A stretch of 64,000 nucleotides of DNA. Source: Pedobacter nototheniae. GTDB lineage: Bacteria > Bacteroidota > Bacteroidia > Sphingobacteriales > Sphingobacteriaceae. The position numbers were made by a program, and so were the translations under genes. The notes beneath the pieces were generated by a model. The model was not told the origin of the DNA, did not search any database, and worked only from the letters and a program-made list of their open reading frames with translations. The DNA is taken from assembly GCF_004335085.1 (NCBI RefSeq), contig NZ_RQRS01000014.1, positions 62,001 to 126,000 of the forward strand, given 5' to 3'. Positions 25,601 through 35,318 of this stretch are shown piece by piece (position 1 is the stretch's first letter; each line of letters opens with the position of its first letter).

Positions 25601-27973
25601 TTATTTCTTCAATGTGTTTTCATACAACTTAAAAATTCGCTTATATTCATCCGTCCAGCTACTTGGCTCAACAAATCCATGATCTTCTACCGGATAAACG
25701 GCAAGTTCCCAGTTGTTTTTACCCAATTCAATAAATCGCTGTGTAATTCTAACAATATCTTGAAAGTGAACATTCACATCAACCATTCCGTGAGCCATTA
25801 ATAAATTCCCTTTCAATTTATCGGCAAAGTAAATAGGGGAGCTTTGTTTGTATGCTATAGGATCATTAAAAGGCTCATTTAAAATATTAGACGTGTACCC
25901 ATGATTATAATGTGCCCAATCAGTAACAGACCTCAATGCTGCTCCACTTGAAAAAACATCCGATTCGTTAAACATGGCCATTAGCGTAATAAAACCTCCG
26001 TAAGAGCCTCCGTATAAGCCAACGTGTTTAGGGTTAACGCCATATTTTTCAACTAAAAGTTTAACACCATCCACTTGATCTGTTAAATCTTTTCCACCCA
26101 TATGGCGATAAATTCCGGTACGGTGATCGCGACCATAACCAGAGCTTCCAGTATAATCTATATCGATTACGGTATAACCATTATCGGCTAGTAAATTGTT
26201 AAACATATACTCACGAAAGTATTGGCTCCAACCATAATGTACGTTTTGAAGGTAACCCGCACCGTGTACAAAAACCACCGCTGGATGGTTAGGATCTGGG
26301 TTTTCTGATTTATAAACCCTTGCATAAACATCAGCGCCATATCTGTTTTTATAGCTAACCAAATCTGGCTGACGCCATTTGTATGAGTTAAATTCTGTTG
26401 TAGTAGATTGAGTGATTTTTACAGCCTTAGCCCCAGGTTTATTGGCTTGTAGATATAATTCCCAGGGTTTATCCATAAATGAATAATTAATGGCGATCCA
26501 TTTTTCATCAGGTGAAAGCGTAATTTCGTTTAAGCCCTTCATACTGGTTATTTGAATGGGCTCGCCTCCGTTCACACCAATTTTAAAGAAATTGGTTATA
26601 CCCGGATGTTCCTTATTCGCAGTAAAATAGAAAGTGCTTTTATCCTTAGATAATTTTAAGGTTTGCACTTCCCATTTCCCTGAAGTTAATTGTTTTTGAT
26701 CACCGGTAGCGATGTTGGCAATGTATAAATGTGAGTAGCCAGTAGCTTCACTTTGAAAATAAAAACGATTGTTATCAATCCAGCCAACATTGCCAGAATA
26801 ATAGCCGCCAATTCCAGGTCCTGCGATCCAAGCTTCGTCACGTTGGCGGTTAACCAAAGAAAGGTTGCCGGTATAAGCATCGAGCCTCAAAATCCAACGA
26901 TCTTTATTATCTGCAGAAACAGCAATCATAATTCCTGCACTTCCACTTTCGTTCCATATAGGGCCAAAAAGATTTACATTTCTATCTTCGTTTTTCTTTT
27001 TAGCTTCTTCAAGCGCTTTAGGATAATCTTTTAAATAATCTGGCAAATCTTTTATCCCAGGAATAGTTGCTGTTTGAATTAAGTAAACAGAATCCTTTTG
27101 GGTATCATAAATGAAATTTTGAGATGTACTTTCATTTTCGCCAACCTTTGCACGTCCAGGAATGTCTTCGGTGTAACCAGAAGAAGTAACGTAATTAGGA
27201 ACAATTGTGTTGTGGTTATTCTGCGCCGGAATGGTAAGTTTATACGTAATAAAATGCCCATCAGGACTAATGGTTTGCCCATTTAGAAACTTTTCTTCCG
27301 TATAAATTTCTTTTAAAGATTTCGCGTCTGCCACAAAACGACCTCTGCCATTTCTAGGTTTATCCTTGCTTTCGGCATTTCTCTTTTTAATAATATCGAA
27401 TAATTCAGTTTGTTCCGCTTTTAACCATTTGTCCTGTTCAGAAATTTTAGCATCTGGTTTGGAAGTTTTTTTACCCTTAACAAAATTTGTTAATTGCTTG
27501 GTTTCAGCAGATTGAAGATTGATTTCATAAAGGTTATCTTCCTTTTGGAAAACAATGTTACCATTTGTTAGAAAAACGGGATTACTTTCTCGCTCAATTG
27601 TATTGGTTAATCGGGTTTCTTTATTGGTTTTAAAGTTTTGAAGATAAATATCTCCACTTTTTTCAACCAAACCCATTGTGTTGCCTTTGTTGTAAATGTA
27701 ATTTAGGCTCAATAGTTTTTCATCTTCCTTATCTACCGCTTTTATTGGTTTTGTAGATGTTGCCGAAACTTTAAATAATTCTTCTTTGGCTTTATTTTCA
27801 GGATTCCAGTTAAAGTACAAGGTTTTACTATCAGCTGTCCAACGGTAATTGCTTGGTGCAACGCCCATCCATTTAGGATCACGCATAATTTTATCAACTG
27901 TAAGTGGAGCAATTTGTTGTGCAAAAGCATATTCGCCTGAGCAAAGCAAAAGGAAAAGTAAATATTTCTTCAT
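25601..27973 (-). CDS. Secreted S9-family prolyl oligopeptidase-like peptidase
   Basis: The product has 790 residues: a signal peptide (about 1-18, YAFAQ), an N-terminal seven-bladed beta-propeller (about 30-530) and a C-terminal alpha/beta hydrolase. The catalytic triad is readable: S657 in GGSYGG, D732 in GMVDVN and H765 in EDHGF. It belongs to the DPP-IV/acylaminoacyl-peptidase branch. It probably cuts short peptides in the periplasm; specificity cannot be told from sequence. Single-gene unit with its own terminator. Confidence 0.92.
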   Translation of the reverse strand: MKKYLLFLLLCSGEYAFAQQIAPLTVDKIMRDPKWMGVAPSNYRWTADSKTLYFNWNPENKAKEELFKVSATSTKPIKAVDKEDEKLLSLNYIYNKGNTMGLVEKSGDIYLQNFKTNKETRLTNTIERESNPVFLTNGNIVFQKEDNLYEINLQSAETKQLTNFVKGKKTSKPDAKISEQDKWLKAEQTELFDIIKKRNAESKDKPRNGRGRFVADAKSLKEIYTEEKFLNGQTISPDGHFITYKLTIPAQNNHNTIVPNYVTSSGYTEDIPGRAKVGENESTSQNFIYDTQKDSVYLIQTATIPGIKDLPDYLKDYPKALEEAKKKNEDRNVNLFGPIWNESGSAGIMIAVSADNKDRWILRLDAYTGNLSLVNRQRDEAWIAGPGIGGYYSGNVGWIDNNRFYFQSEATGYSHLYIANIATGDQKQLTSGKWEVQTLKLSKDKSTFYFTANKEHPGITNFFKIGVNGGEPIQITSMKGLNEITLSPDEKWIAINYSFMDKPWELYLQANKPGAKAVKITQSTTTEFNSYKWRQPDLVSYKNRYGADVYARVYKSENPDPNHPAVVFVHGAGYLQNVHYGWSQYFREYMFNNLLADNGYTVIDIDYTGSSGYGRDHRTGIYRHMGGKDLTDQVDGVKLLVEKYGVNPKHVGLYGGSYGGFITLMAMFNESDVFSSGAALRSVTDWAHYNHGYTSNILNEPFNDPIAYKQSSPIYFADKLKGNLLMAHGMVDVNVHFQDIVRITQRFIELGKNNWELAVYPVEDHGFVEPSSWTDEYKRIFKLYENTLKK

Positions 27974-28075
27974 GAAGTTAGGTTTGGATGCCGCAATTTA
28001 GATAAAGCGTATGCCAATTTCATAAGGAAATGGAAATGTTACAACACAAAGTAATAAACGAAAGCCTAGGTAATT

Positions 28076-29260
28076 TTAACGGATTATTCTACCATCTTTA
28101 TCTACGTTTATCCTATCAAAAGGTTTTAAATAGTCATTTATCACAACAGAAAACTCACGCCGAGTTAATACCTTTTTTAAGTCGTACTTAGAATCAAATT
28201 TGTAAGCCTTGTTCCAATTTTTCTCTAATTCAGTTTTAGTTGCTTCTACGGATTTATTGCCAACATAACACACCAATGAAATTAAATTTTCTAAGTTAAT
28301 GGGTACGTTCTGATAATCATCAAACCAAATTTGCGCTTTATAGTAGTAATCCTTCAAGGGTTGCTTAATTTCATCATAATTAACATCTTTTGATGGATTG
28401 AAATATATCTTCTCACCTCTAAAATCGGCTTTTATAATACCAGTTATTCCTATTTTTTGCATGGCAAGCCAATTTGAATCAGTTGTTTTAACATCATCAA
28501 AAGGAATTAATGGAAGTTTATAGCTCAGCAATTCGCCCTGGATACCTTTTAAATTTGATAAACTCGTTTTGGTTTTATAAAAAGCAGCATAGGCAGCTGT
28601 TGCTCCAGCGGCTTGGCCAACTTCAATGCTTTCGGCAGGTATAACTAGTAAATTTTCCTGATTGGGAATAAGCAAATTGTATAACGAAAGATAATGCTCG
28701 CTATGATTTAAGCCTGCAACCGTGGTACGATATAAATTTTCATTGTAGCTTAAAAGCTTGGTTTGTGCAGGTTTTAAATCATTAATTTTTTCGGCAGAAG
28801 GAATTTTTTCGGCATCCCCGGCAACAATTAAAACTTTAACCTTTATGTTTTTGTCGTTAGTTAATTTAACGTCCCAGCCATTTCCCGAACGCTTAATTTC
28901 TTGAAAAGGGCTATTGTTGATTATCCTAAAAAGCCTGGCGCTATCTATAATTTCTTTTTCCCCTTTTTTCTTTTTAGGAGGTTTTTGATCTACCTCGGGT
29001 AAGCCCATGGAAGCAAGGTCTTTTGCCCGCACAATGAGATACATTTTTTTTACCTCTTCTGATTTTCCTTCACTTGCCTTCTTAATATCAAAAGGGTTTT
29101 TTTGAGTTAAAATAATGGTTTTTACTCCCGAACGAGATGCTTGTAAACCCGCAGAATAAGCAGCATCGCCGCTACCTAAAACCAATACATCTGTTTTTAT
29201 GGTTTGCGCATTTAGAATAAAAGGAATGAATAATGCTAAAACAGAAAACAATTTCTTCAT
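28076..29260 (-). CDS. Secreted FAD-binding-fold protein, reduced oxidoreductase
   Basis: The product has 394 residues: signal peptide (about 1-18), then VLVLGSGDAAYSAGLQA, a Rossmann FAD-binding motif (GxGxxAxxxG). A second dinucleotide-fold strand ends with VEVGQAAGATAAYAA-like sequence (IEVGQAAGATAAY). It resembles the secreted FAD-dependent oxidoreductases of Bacteroidota but is shorter than most, and a lysine-rich stretch (KPPKKKKGEKE) replaces part of the expected substrate domain. The C terminus (DRINVDKDGRIIR) looks like a small Ca-loop or S-layer-like end. Function unknown; it may have lost catalysis. Confidence 0.6.
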   Translation of the reverse strand: MKKLFSVLALFIPFILNAQTIKTDVLVLGSGDAAYSAGLQASRSGVKTIILTQKNPFDIKKASEGKSEEVKKMYLIVRAKDLASMGLPEVDQKPPKKKKGEKEIIDSARLFRIINNSPFQEIKRSGNGWDVKLTNDKNIKVKVLIVAGDAEKIPSAEKINDLKPAQTKLLSYNENLYRTTVAGLNHSEHYLSLYNLLIPNQENLLVIPAESIEVGQAAGATAAYAAFYKTKTSLSNLKGIQGELLSYKLPLIPFDDVKTTDSNWLAMQKIGITGIIKADFRGEKIYFNPSKDVNYDEIKQPLKDYYYKAQIWFDDYQNVPINLENLISLVCYVGNKSVEATKTELEKNWNKAYKFDSKYDLKKVLTRREFSVVINDYLKPFDRINVDKDGRIIR

Positions 29261-29418
29261 TTTCGAGATTTAAAATTAACCGCAATATGCTTTAAATGAA
29301 TGAAATTTTAATGAAATGATTTCATTTTAACTAAATTTAACTCAGAAGGAAGATCTTTAATACAAGTTTTTTAAACACCAGTTAATGTATTTCGGAAGCT
29401 CAAAATAGCTATAATAAA

Positions 29419-30816
29419 ATGGAAGAAAAAATGAAGGCAGTTTTTGCTCAACAACAGAAATACAAATTCGAATTACGTAAAACGGACGCGAAAACACGAA
29501 GTTCCAAACTTAAAAAACTTAAGCAGGCGTTACAAGATTTTGAAGAGGAAATTTATGCTGCATTGCAAAAAGATTTGCGTAAAAGCAGGTTTGAAACCGC
29601 CGTTACAGAATTGTTTTTTACTTATGCGGAGATTGACCATGCTATTAAAAAGCTAAGAAGCTGGATGAAGCCAAAATCTGTTAGTAAAACCTTAAGTAAC
29701 TTTTTCGCAGGCAATAAAATTTACTACGAACCAAAAGGAGTATGCCTAATTATTGCCCCATGGAATTACCCTTTGCAGCTAATAATGAGCCCGTTAATTT
29801 CTGCTATTGCAGCCGGAAATTGTGCAATTTTAAAACCATCTGAACTAAGTAGCACCACGGCGCAAGTAATTAATAAGCTCATTTCTAAAACATTTGATCC
29901 ACAGGAAATAGCTTGTTTTGAAGGCGGTGCGGAAGTTTCAACCGCTTTGTTGGATTTACCATTTGATCATATATTTTTTACAGGAAGTACGGCTATTGGA
30001 AAAGTTGTAATGACAGCCGCAGCCAAAAATTTAACCTCAGTTACACTAGAACTTGGAGGGAAATCTCCAGTGATTGTGGATAATACTACAGACTTGAAAA
30101 AGGCAGCTGAAAAAATTGCCTGGGGTAAATTGGTAAATGCCGGACAAACCTGTATTGCACCAGATTACGTTTTGATAAATAAAAATCTGGAATTAGATTT
30201 TATAAATTATTATAAAATTGCAACGGAAAAAATGTTTTTTAACGGGAGTGTAATTAATACGGACACTTACGGCAAAATCATAAATGAAAAGCAGTTTAAT
30301 CGACTAAACGGATTATTAAGAAACGCAATAAAAGAAGGAGCAAAGCTGGCTTGGGGTGGTGAAATTGATGAGCAAAATTTAACTATAAATCCAACATTGT
30401 TAACAGGAGTTGATGCCCAAAATCCGATAATGCAGGAAGAAATATTTGGCCCGATTTTACCCGTAATTACTTATAATAATTTACAGGAGGCGATAGACTT
30501 TATTAATAGGAAAGATAAGCCGCTGGCACTTTACATTTTTAGCGATAGCACCAAACACAAAGAAAAAATAATAAGAGAAACATCCGCAGGTGGTACTTGT
30601 GTTAATGATGTTTTGGTTCACATAAGCAATCCTAATTTGCCTTTTGGTGGTGTAAATAGCAGTGGTATTGGGAGTTGCCACGGAATATTTGGTTTCAAAA
30701 ATTTCTCACACGAACGGGCAGTTGTTTTTCAATCTAAACTTGGCCTAACAAAAATGATTTATCCTCCATATCAGGAAAAGCTGGGGTTGTTAAAATGGTT
30801 AAAGAAATTGATGTAA
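29419..30816 (+). CDS. Aldehyde dehydrogenase (ALDH3-like)
   Basis: The product has 465 residues, the short ALDH3 length. Catalytic residues: C245 in NAGQTCIAPDYVL and E211 in LELGGKSP. The fold motif FTGSTAIGKVV and the C-terminal PFGGVNSSGIG block are present. It oxidises fatty or aromatic aldehydes with NAD(P). The last 30 residues (LGLTKMIYPPYQEKLGLLKW) are hydrophobic and basic, as in membrane-associated fatty aldehyde dehydrogenases. First gene of a three-gene operon. Confidence 0.93.
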   Translation: MEEKMKAVFAQQQKYKFELRKTDAKTRSSKLKKLKQALQDFEEEIYAALQKDLRKSRFETAVTELFFTYAEIDHAIKKLRSWMKPKSVSKTLSNFFAGNKIYYEPKGVCLIIAPWNYPLQLIMSPLISAIAAGNCAILKPSELSSTTAQVINKLISKTFDPQEIACFEGGAEVSTALLDLPFDHIFFTGSTAIGKVVMTAAAKNLTSVTLELGGKSPVIVDNTTDLKKAAEKIAWGKLVNAGQTCIAPDYVLINKNLELDFINYYKIATEKMFFNGSVINTDTYGKIINEKQFNRLNGLLRNAIKEGAKLAWGGEIDEQNLTINPTLLTGVDAQNPIMQEEIFGPILPVITYNNLQEAIDFINRKDKPLALYIFSDSTKHKEKIIRETSAGGTCVNDVLVHISNPNLPFGGVNSSGIGSCHGIFGFKNFSHERAVVFQSKLGLTKMIYPPYQEKLGLLKWLKKLM

Positions 30817-30824
30817 CTTTAAAT

Positions 30825-31349
30825 ATGGATTTAGAAAAGCTAAAATATCCAATTGGAAAGTTTATAATGCCCGAAATTTTTGATGAACGCCAGATGGAAT
30901 CCTGGATTTCAGAAATTGAGGCTTTGCCCGAACAAATAAAACAGGCAACCGAAACTTTAAATGAGGATGAATTAAATAAAACTTATCGTCCGGGTGGTTG
31001 GACATTGCGACAAGTTGTACATCATATTCCTGATAGCCATATGAATGCATACATTAGGTTTAAGCAAGCCATAACAGAGGATATTCCTATTATCAGGCCG
31101 TATTATGAAGAACGTTGGGCAGAAACAGAAGAGGCAAAAAATGGAAATATTGAACTTTCATTAACACTTTTAGCGGGTTTACATCAACGATGGGTCGTGT
31201 TTCTTAAAACATTAAATCCTGAAGAATATCAACGTAAATACATCCACCCAGCAATTGGAAAAGAATTAACTTTAGCTAATATGCTTGGTACTTATGCTTG
31301 GCATGGAAAGCACCATCTTGCTCACATTACTAACGCTATAAAGAAATGA
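30825..31349 (+). CDS. DinB/YfiT-type metal-dependent transferase or hydrolase
   Basis: The product has 174 residues from MDLEKLKYPIGKF; an earlier in-frame ATG (30795) lies within the ALDH gene and adds no family sequence. It is a DinB-like four-helix bundle with a His triad: the VHHIPDSH motif and WHGKHHLAH near the C terminus. This matches the YfiT group (putative bacillithiol S-transferases or metal hydrolases). Co-transcribed with the aldehyde dehydrogenase (8-base gap), so a detoxification role is plausible. The actual thiol cofactor here is unknown. Confidence 0.85.
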   Translation: MDLEKLKYPIGKFIMPEIFDERQMESWISEIEALPEQIKQATETLNEDELNKTYRPGGWTLRQVVHHIPDSHMNAYIRFKQAITEDIPIIRPYYEERWAETEEAKNGNIELSLTLLAGLHQRWVVFLKTLNPEEYQRKYIHPAIGKELTLANMLGTYAWHGKHHLAHITNAIKK

Positions 31350-31816
31350 AAATCATAAAATTATTCTTATTGCTTACTTTTTGTATAGGTTTAGGGGCCA
31401 AGGCACAAAGTCAGTTGCCTAAAACTTTTAGCTTCCTCAATGGAGCTTGGAAGATGGAAACTTCCAAAGGAAAAATTATAGAATGTTGGACTGAAAATGC
31501 CGATAAAACGCTAAAAGGGCAGAGTTATAGTGTAAATGTAAAAGGAGATAGTTTGCTCATGGAAACATTGGTGATTAAAAAAGTAGGCAACGATGTGTTT
31601 TATTGTTCTACAGTTAATGGGCAAAATGACGGAAATGAAATTTGCTTTAAATTGGTTTCAACTGAAAATAAAACCTATGTTTTCGAAAACTTAGCTCACG
31701 ATTTCCCTCAAAGAATTGTTTATCAAAATCAAGGGAAAGACAGTTTATTGGCTTGGATAGAAGGAACAAAGAACGGGCAAAGCAGAAAAGCGGAGTTTAA
31801 ATATAAGCGAAATTAA
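31346..31816 (+). CDS. Secreted DUF6265-like small beta-barrel protein
   Basis: The product has 156 residues with a signal peptide (about 1-20, GAKAQ). The body begins FSFLNGAWKMETSKGKIIECW and contains NLAHDFPQRIVYQ, a pattern I associate with DUF6265-type, lipocalin-like proteins that carry no known activity. It overlaps the YfiT-like gene by 4 bases (ATGA) and is last in the ALDH operon. Confidence 0.7.
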   Translation: MKIIKLFLLLTFCIGLGAKAQSQLPKTFSFLNGAWKMETSKGKIIECWTENADKTLKGQSYSVNVKGDSLLMETLVIKKVGNDVFYCSTVNGQNDGNEICFKLVSTENKTYVFENLAHDFPQRIVYQNQGKDSLLAWIEGTKNGQSRKAEFKYKRN

Positions 31817-31824
31817 TTCGTATT

Positions 31825-32649
31825 TTATCCTACCAATACAGATGTCATTGTAAGCGAACCGCCAACTGCTTTATCGTTAAAAAAGGATAATTCTTCTTTA
31901 TCATTCTTTAGCCCAAGCGTATAAATTAACGGTAAATAGTGTTCTGGTGTTGGGATGGCAAGCATTGCTTCGGCACCCATACTGCGATAATTAATTAAAG
32001 GTTTATGATCGCCATTGGCAATGAGTTTTTTAAATTTATCGTTCATTTCTATAGCCCAGTCGTAACCACCACCATTAATCATTTCCCAACTTAACATGCG
32101 CAAATTATGTACCATATTGCCGCTACCTAATACCAATACACCCTTTTTGCGGAGTGCATAAATTTCTCTTGCAATTTCATAATGCTGCTCAGGAGATTTT
32201 GTGTAGTCAATGCTTAATTGTAAAACAGGAATATCTGCTTCTGGATACATGTGGCGAACAACAGTCCATGCACCATGATCCAAGCCCCAATCGTGGTCTA
32301 AACCAACATTTGTAGAATGAATTAAACTTGGAATTTCTGCTGCCAATTCTGGATTTCCCGGAGCGGGATATTGAACATCAAAAAGTTGCTGCGGAAAGCC
32401 CCCAAAGTCATGTATTGTTGACGGAAAATCCATGGCGGTAACAAAAGTGCCATGTGTATACCAATGCGCCGAAACTACAAGAACAGCCTTTGGAACAGGA
32501 ATATTTTTTGCCAAATCAGCCCAACTTTTACTAAACTCATTTACTTCAATACCGTTCATGGGTGAGCCATGACCAATAAAAAGTGTCGGCATTAGATCGG
32601 TTTGAGCCAAGCCTTGAGTAAAATTCCTGAATTGAGATAGTGTTGACAT
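31825..32649 (-). CDS. Extradiol ring-cleavage dioxygenase, DODA (YgiD) type
   Basis: The product has 274 residues, cytosolic, class III extradiol dioxygenase fold. Metal and active-site residues are seen in LFIGHGSPMN, VVSAHWYTHG and DHGAWTVVRHMYP. The closest characterised relatives are 4,5-DOPA dioxygenase/YgiD. The physiological substrate in bacteria is unclear. An alternative start at MPTLFIGHG (20 residues in) cannot be ruled out. It is convergent with the DUF6265 gene, 8 bases apart. Confidence 0.9.
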   Translation of the reverse strand: MSTLSQFRNFTQGLAQTDLMPTLFIGHGSPMNGIEVNEFSKSWADLAKNIPVPKAVLVVSAHWYTHGTFVTAMDFPSTIHDFGGFPQQLFDVQYPAPGNPELAAEIPSLIHSTNVGLDHDWGLDHGAWTVVRHMYPEADIPVLQLSIDYTKSPEQHYEIAREIYALRKKGVLVLGSGNMVHNLRMLSWEMINGGGYDWAIEMNDKFKKLIANGDHKPLINYRSMGAEAMLAIPTPEHYLPLIYTLGLKNDKEELSFFNDKAVGGSLTMTSVLVG

Positions 32650-32659
32650 GATTTTTGCG

Positions 32660-32716
32660 TGTCATCCTGAACTTGTCGAAGAATATTTAATACGTTTCGA
32701 CAAGCTCAAAGTGACA
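32660..32716. repeat. Inverted repeat of a dispersed intergenic family
   Basis: Imperfect arms TGTCATCCTGAACTTGTCGAA and its complement TTCGACAAGCTCAAAGTGACA, 15 bases apart, between two minus-strand genes. This wording is a familiar short dispersed palindrome in bacterial genomes; here it could act as an mRNA-end hairpin for the YceI-DODA interval. Confidence 0.7.
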
Positions 32717-32730
32717 GATTTTAGATTAAT

Positions 32731-33303
32731 TTATTTTGACTGAACAAACTCCAGATTCAATTTTATTGCAACATCTTTAGCAACGCCTGCTCCAGTTGGA
32801 TCATATTTAATATTATAATCCAATCTGTTAATTAACGTAGATGCAGCAAAACCAGCTTTAGTATTTCCTTGTTGATCTTTGGCGGTACCACCATAAACTA
32901 CAGCAAATTTTACATCCTTTGTAACATCACGAATGGTCAGTTTTCCACTTAATTCGTAGTTATTTCCACTTAATTTTTTGAATGAAGTACTTTCAAATTT
33001 CATAGAAGGAAACTTCTCTGCGTTGAAAAAATCGTCAGTTTTTAAATGACCATCTCTCATATCCACACCAGTAGTAATGCTATTTACATCAACGGTGAAA
33101 TTAATTTTAGCATCTGTTAAATCGGGTTTAGAGGCAACAACAGCCCCATCAAATTTTTTGAAAGAACCCTCAACAAAGGAAATTCCCATGTGCTTAACAG
33201 AGAAGCTTACAAACGAATGCATTGGATCTATTTTCCAGCTCGTTTGCGCAAAAGAAGCTACACTAATTGAGGTAGCAATCAGAAATAAGAATAATTTTTT
33301 CAT
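32731..33303 (-). CDS. Secreted YceI-family protein
   Basis: The product has 190 residues with a signal peptide (about 1-19, ASFAQ). The YceI lipocalin-like barrel fills the rest, starting WKIDPMHSFVSFSVKHMG and containing TGVDMRDGHLKTDDFFNAEKFP and LSGKLTIRDVTKDV. YceI proteins bind long-chain isoprenoid or lipid ligands in the periplasm. It is upstream of the DODA-type gene on the same strand, separated by the palindrome at 32660. Confidence 0.94.
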   Translation of the reverse strand: MKKLFLFLIATSISVASFAQTSWKIDPMHSFVSFSVKHMGISFVEGSFKKFDGAVVASKPDLTDAKINFTVDVNSITTGVDMRDGHLKTDDFFNAEKFPSMKFESTSFKKLSGNNYELSGKLTIRDVTKDVKFAVVYGGTAKDQQGNTKAGFAASTLINRLDYNIKYDPTGAGVAKDVAIKLNLEFVQSK

Positions 33304-33431
33304 AGTAATTTTTTATAAAAAGAACTTGATTTTTAGTTCTTTATGTTTATTGATAAAGCAAAATTACTACTAAACTAATCGCTTAAGTATTGATGTATGA
33401 TAAGAAAACTAATCGCTAATGATAAGTAGAT

Positions 33432-33992
33432 TTAAATCTTATCTAAAGTTTTGCGCTGATCTTTTGCTGAAGCTTTATACTCAGAAGGAGTGGCGCCAGT
33501 TACCTTTTTAAATTGAGCAGAAAGGTGGGCAACGCTACTATAATTGAGTTGATAAGCAATTTGGCTCAAGGTAAGTTCTCCATAGCTCAACATTTCCTTT
33601 GCTTTCTCAATTTTTTGTGCAATAAAATATTTCTCTATCGTTTGGCTTTCAACTTCAGAAAATATGCTACTAATATGGTTATATTCAGCATTAAGCTGAT
33701 TACTTAAATAAGCCGATAAATTAACTTTTAAAGTATCCTGGTTGTAATGAACTAAGTTAATGATAAGTGTTTTAATCTGTTCAGCCAGTTGCATTTTCTT
33801 ATCTTCAAGCAAATCAAAGCCCATTGGGTTTAACCTTTCAGCAATCCTTTCTTTATCATTTGCGCTTATAGGTTCAAGAAAAGTAACTTCTCCCAATTCA
33901 ACCGCAATAGGGTTAAAGCCAAGCTTTTCCAGCTCAGCCTTAACCACCATTTTACAACGATCACATACCATATTTTTGATATGTAATTTCAT
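33432..33992 (-). CDS. AraC-type regulator with N-terminal HMA-like CxxC domain
   Basis: The product has 186 residues. An N-terminal part (about 1-65) resembles a heavy-metal-associated domain: KNMVCDRCKMVVKAEL, with the CxxC pair at residues 10 and 13. The C-terminal HTH_18 domain (about 85-180) has ELTLSQIAYQLNYSSVAHLS and KKVTGATPSEYK. The usual large AraC ligand domain is absent. The gene overlaps the DUF3347 gene by 1 base and ends a metal-handling operon. I infer that it senses copper or another soft metal through the Cys pair and controls this operon. Confidence 0.85.
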   Translation of the reverse strand: MKLHIKNMVCDRCKMVVKAELEKLGFNPIAVELGEVTFLEPISANDKERIAERLNPMGFDLLEDKKMQLAEQIKTLIINLVHYNQDTLKVNLSAYLSNQLNAEYNHISSIFSEVESQTIEKYFIAQKIEKAKEMLSYGELTLSQIAYQLNYSSVAHLSAQFKKVTGATPSEYKASAKDQRKTLDKI

Positions 33993-34495
33993 TAATTAGC
34001 TTTTATAGTTTCACTAACATCGCCACATTCAAACATCATTTTTCCATAATATGGGTTTTCGATATTTTCTTTTTCATTTAACCAGCTCGCTTTCGCCATT
34101 GGGCAATGCTGTACGTAAACGGTTGCGGTATTAAACTTTACAGCTTTTAAAGTTTTAATCATTGCATAAGAAATGTTCTCAAATGATTTTCTTTGTGCTT
34201 TTATGTCTTTAGATGCAGAAAGCGTTTTTGCATTCGTTTTAATAACTGCTGCCTGTTCCATCCAAATTTTGTGTGCAGCATCAGGTATATCAGTATGCGG
34301 AACAGCGTCTACTTTAGCCAATAAAACCTTCGATTTTTCAATCGCTACATCTTTTTTATCTGTAGCCAAAGCATTTTTTACATCGTAATACGCCGTTAAT
34401 ACCTGATTAAAAGCTTCATCAGTTTTAGTTTGAGCGAAACTGAATTTTGTTGAGAAGATAGCTACGAAAGCCACCATAAATAATATTTTTTTCAT
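33992..34495 (-). CDS. Secreted DUF3347 metal-handling protein
   Basis: The product has 167 residues with a signal peptide (about 1-21, SFAQ). The helical DUF3347 domain has AYYDVKNALATD near the start. Its conserved C-terminal block follows: VQHCPMA, then ENPYYGKMMFECGDV. The His, Cys and Met residues there resemble a metal-binding site; in other proteins this domain is found at the C terminus of CusB-like efflux adaptors. Second-last gene of the operon, overlapping the AraC gene. Confidence 0.85.
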   Translation of the reverse strand: MKKILFMVAFVAIFSTKFSFAQTKTDEAFNQVLTAYYDVKNALATDKKDVAIEKSKVLLAKVDAVPHTDIPDAAHKIWMEQAAVIKTNAKTLSASKDIKAQRKSFENISYAMIKTLKAVKFNTATVYVQHCPMAKASWLNEKENIENPYYGKMMFECGDVSETIKAN

Positions 34496-34502
34496 TTTGA
34501 TT

Positions 34503-35318
34503 TTATTTTAAAACATTAAAAAAGTTAAATTCTGCACGGATCATGTACATATTTTTAGTGTACCGTCCTTCTAAATTTCCAGCCGCCTGAAAGCGGTAAC
34601 CTAAGTCAATTCTGGTTGTACTGTTTAAAATCATCTGAACCGCAGGCGCTAAATCCAGATAAGATTTTCCACTTTGAGGATCAGTCTTACCCAACAATTC
34701 AAGATAAACATTAAAATTGGGTTGTTTATAATCTTTGTAAACCACAGGCAAAACTAAATAGCCGGATGATAAACTATAAGAAAACATATTCTTCGGCTCG
34801 GGTATGCCTACAACTTGTCTTTCGTTATTTTGAAATGCATGCGCATAACCCAATGTTGCGGATAATGCAAGTTTGTGTAAAAGTTGAGTGAAAATTAATC
34901 CACCCTGCAATCCGCTGTTATCACCCTCAAGGTTTATATCCCTTGTGTAAGTTGGACGTTTACTGGTACTAATTCTCCCGAATGCCGCTGCCCTGAAATG
35001 ACTTTGAGCCTCATCCATAGAAAGAAACCTGTATTTAGCATACAAACTACCGCCTTCAAGCCTATAATTTCCATCCATATCAGATAAGAAAGCTTGAGCA
35101 TGCATCATCAGGTTTTTATTAAAACCAACCATCACTTCAGGAATGGTTCTACTTACAAAACCAGGATCATTAAACATGCCCTCATTGGTAATCCTAACCC
35201 CAATAGATTTGGACGGCATATTGCTCGCTGGCTCGGTAAAAACGTACAATTCCTGACTAAAAGCAGTTGTAATGGCGCCGAATATGACCAGTGCCAGTAC
35301 GCATAGTTTTTTCATCAT
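34503..35318 (-). CDS. Outer-membrane beta-barrel protein of the metal operon
   Basis: The product has 271 residues. A signal peptide (about 1-21, TAFSQ) is followed by alternating amphipathic strands through to the aromatic end EFNFFNVLK, typical of an outer-membrane barrel of about 10-12 strands. I do not recognise a named family; related proteins are listed as transporters in Bacteroidota metal clusters. Its start codon overlaps the end of the HMA gene and its end is 7 bases from the DUF3347 gene. Confidence 0.65.
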   Translation of the reverse strand: MMKKLCVLALVIFGAITTAFSQELYVFTEPASNMPSKSIGVRITNEGMFNDPGFVSRTIPEVMVGFNKNLMMHAQAFLSDMDGNYRLEGGSLYAKYRFLSMDEAQSHFRAAAFGRISTSKRPTYTRDINLEGDNSGLQGGLIFTQLLHKLALSATLGYAHAFQNNERQVVGIPEPKNMFSYSLSSGYLVLPVVYKDYKQPNFNVYLELLGKTDPQSGKSYLDLAPAVQMILNSTTRIDLGYRFQAAGNLEGRYTKNMYMIRAEFNFFNVLK

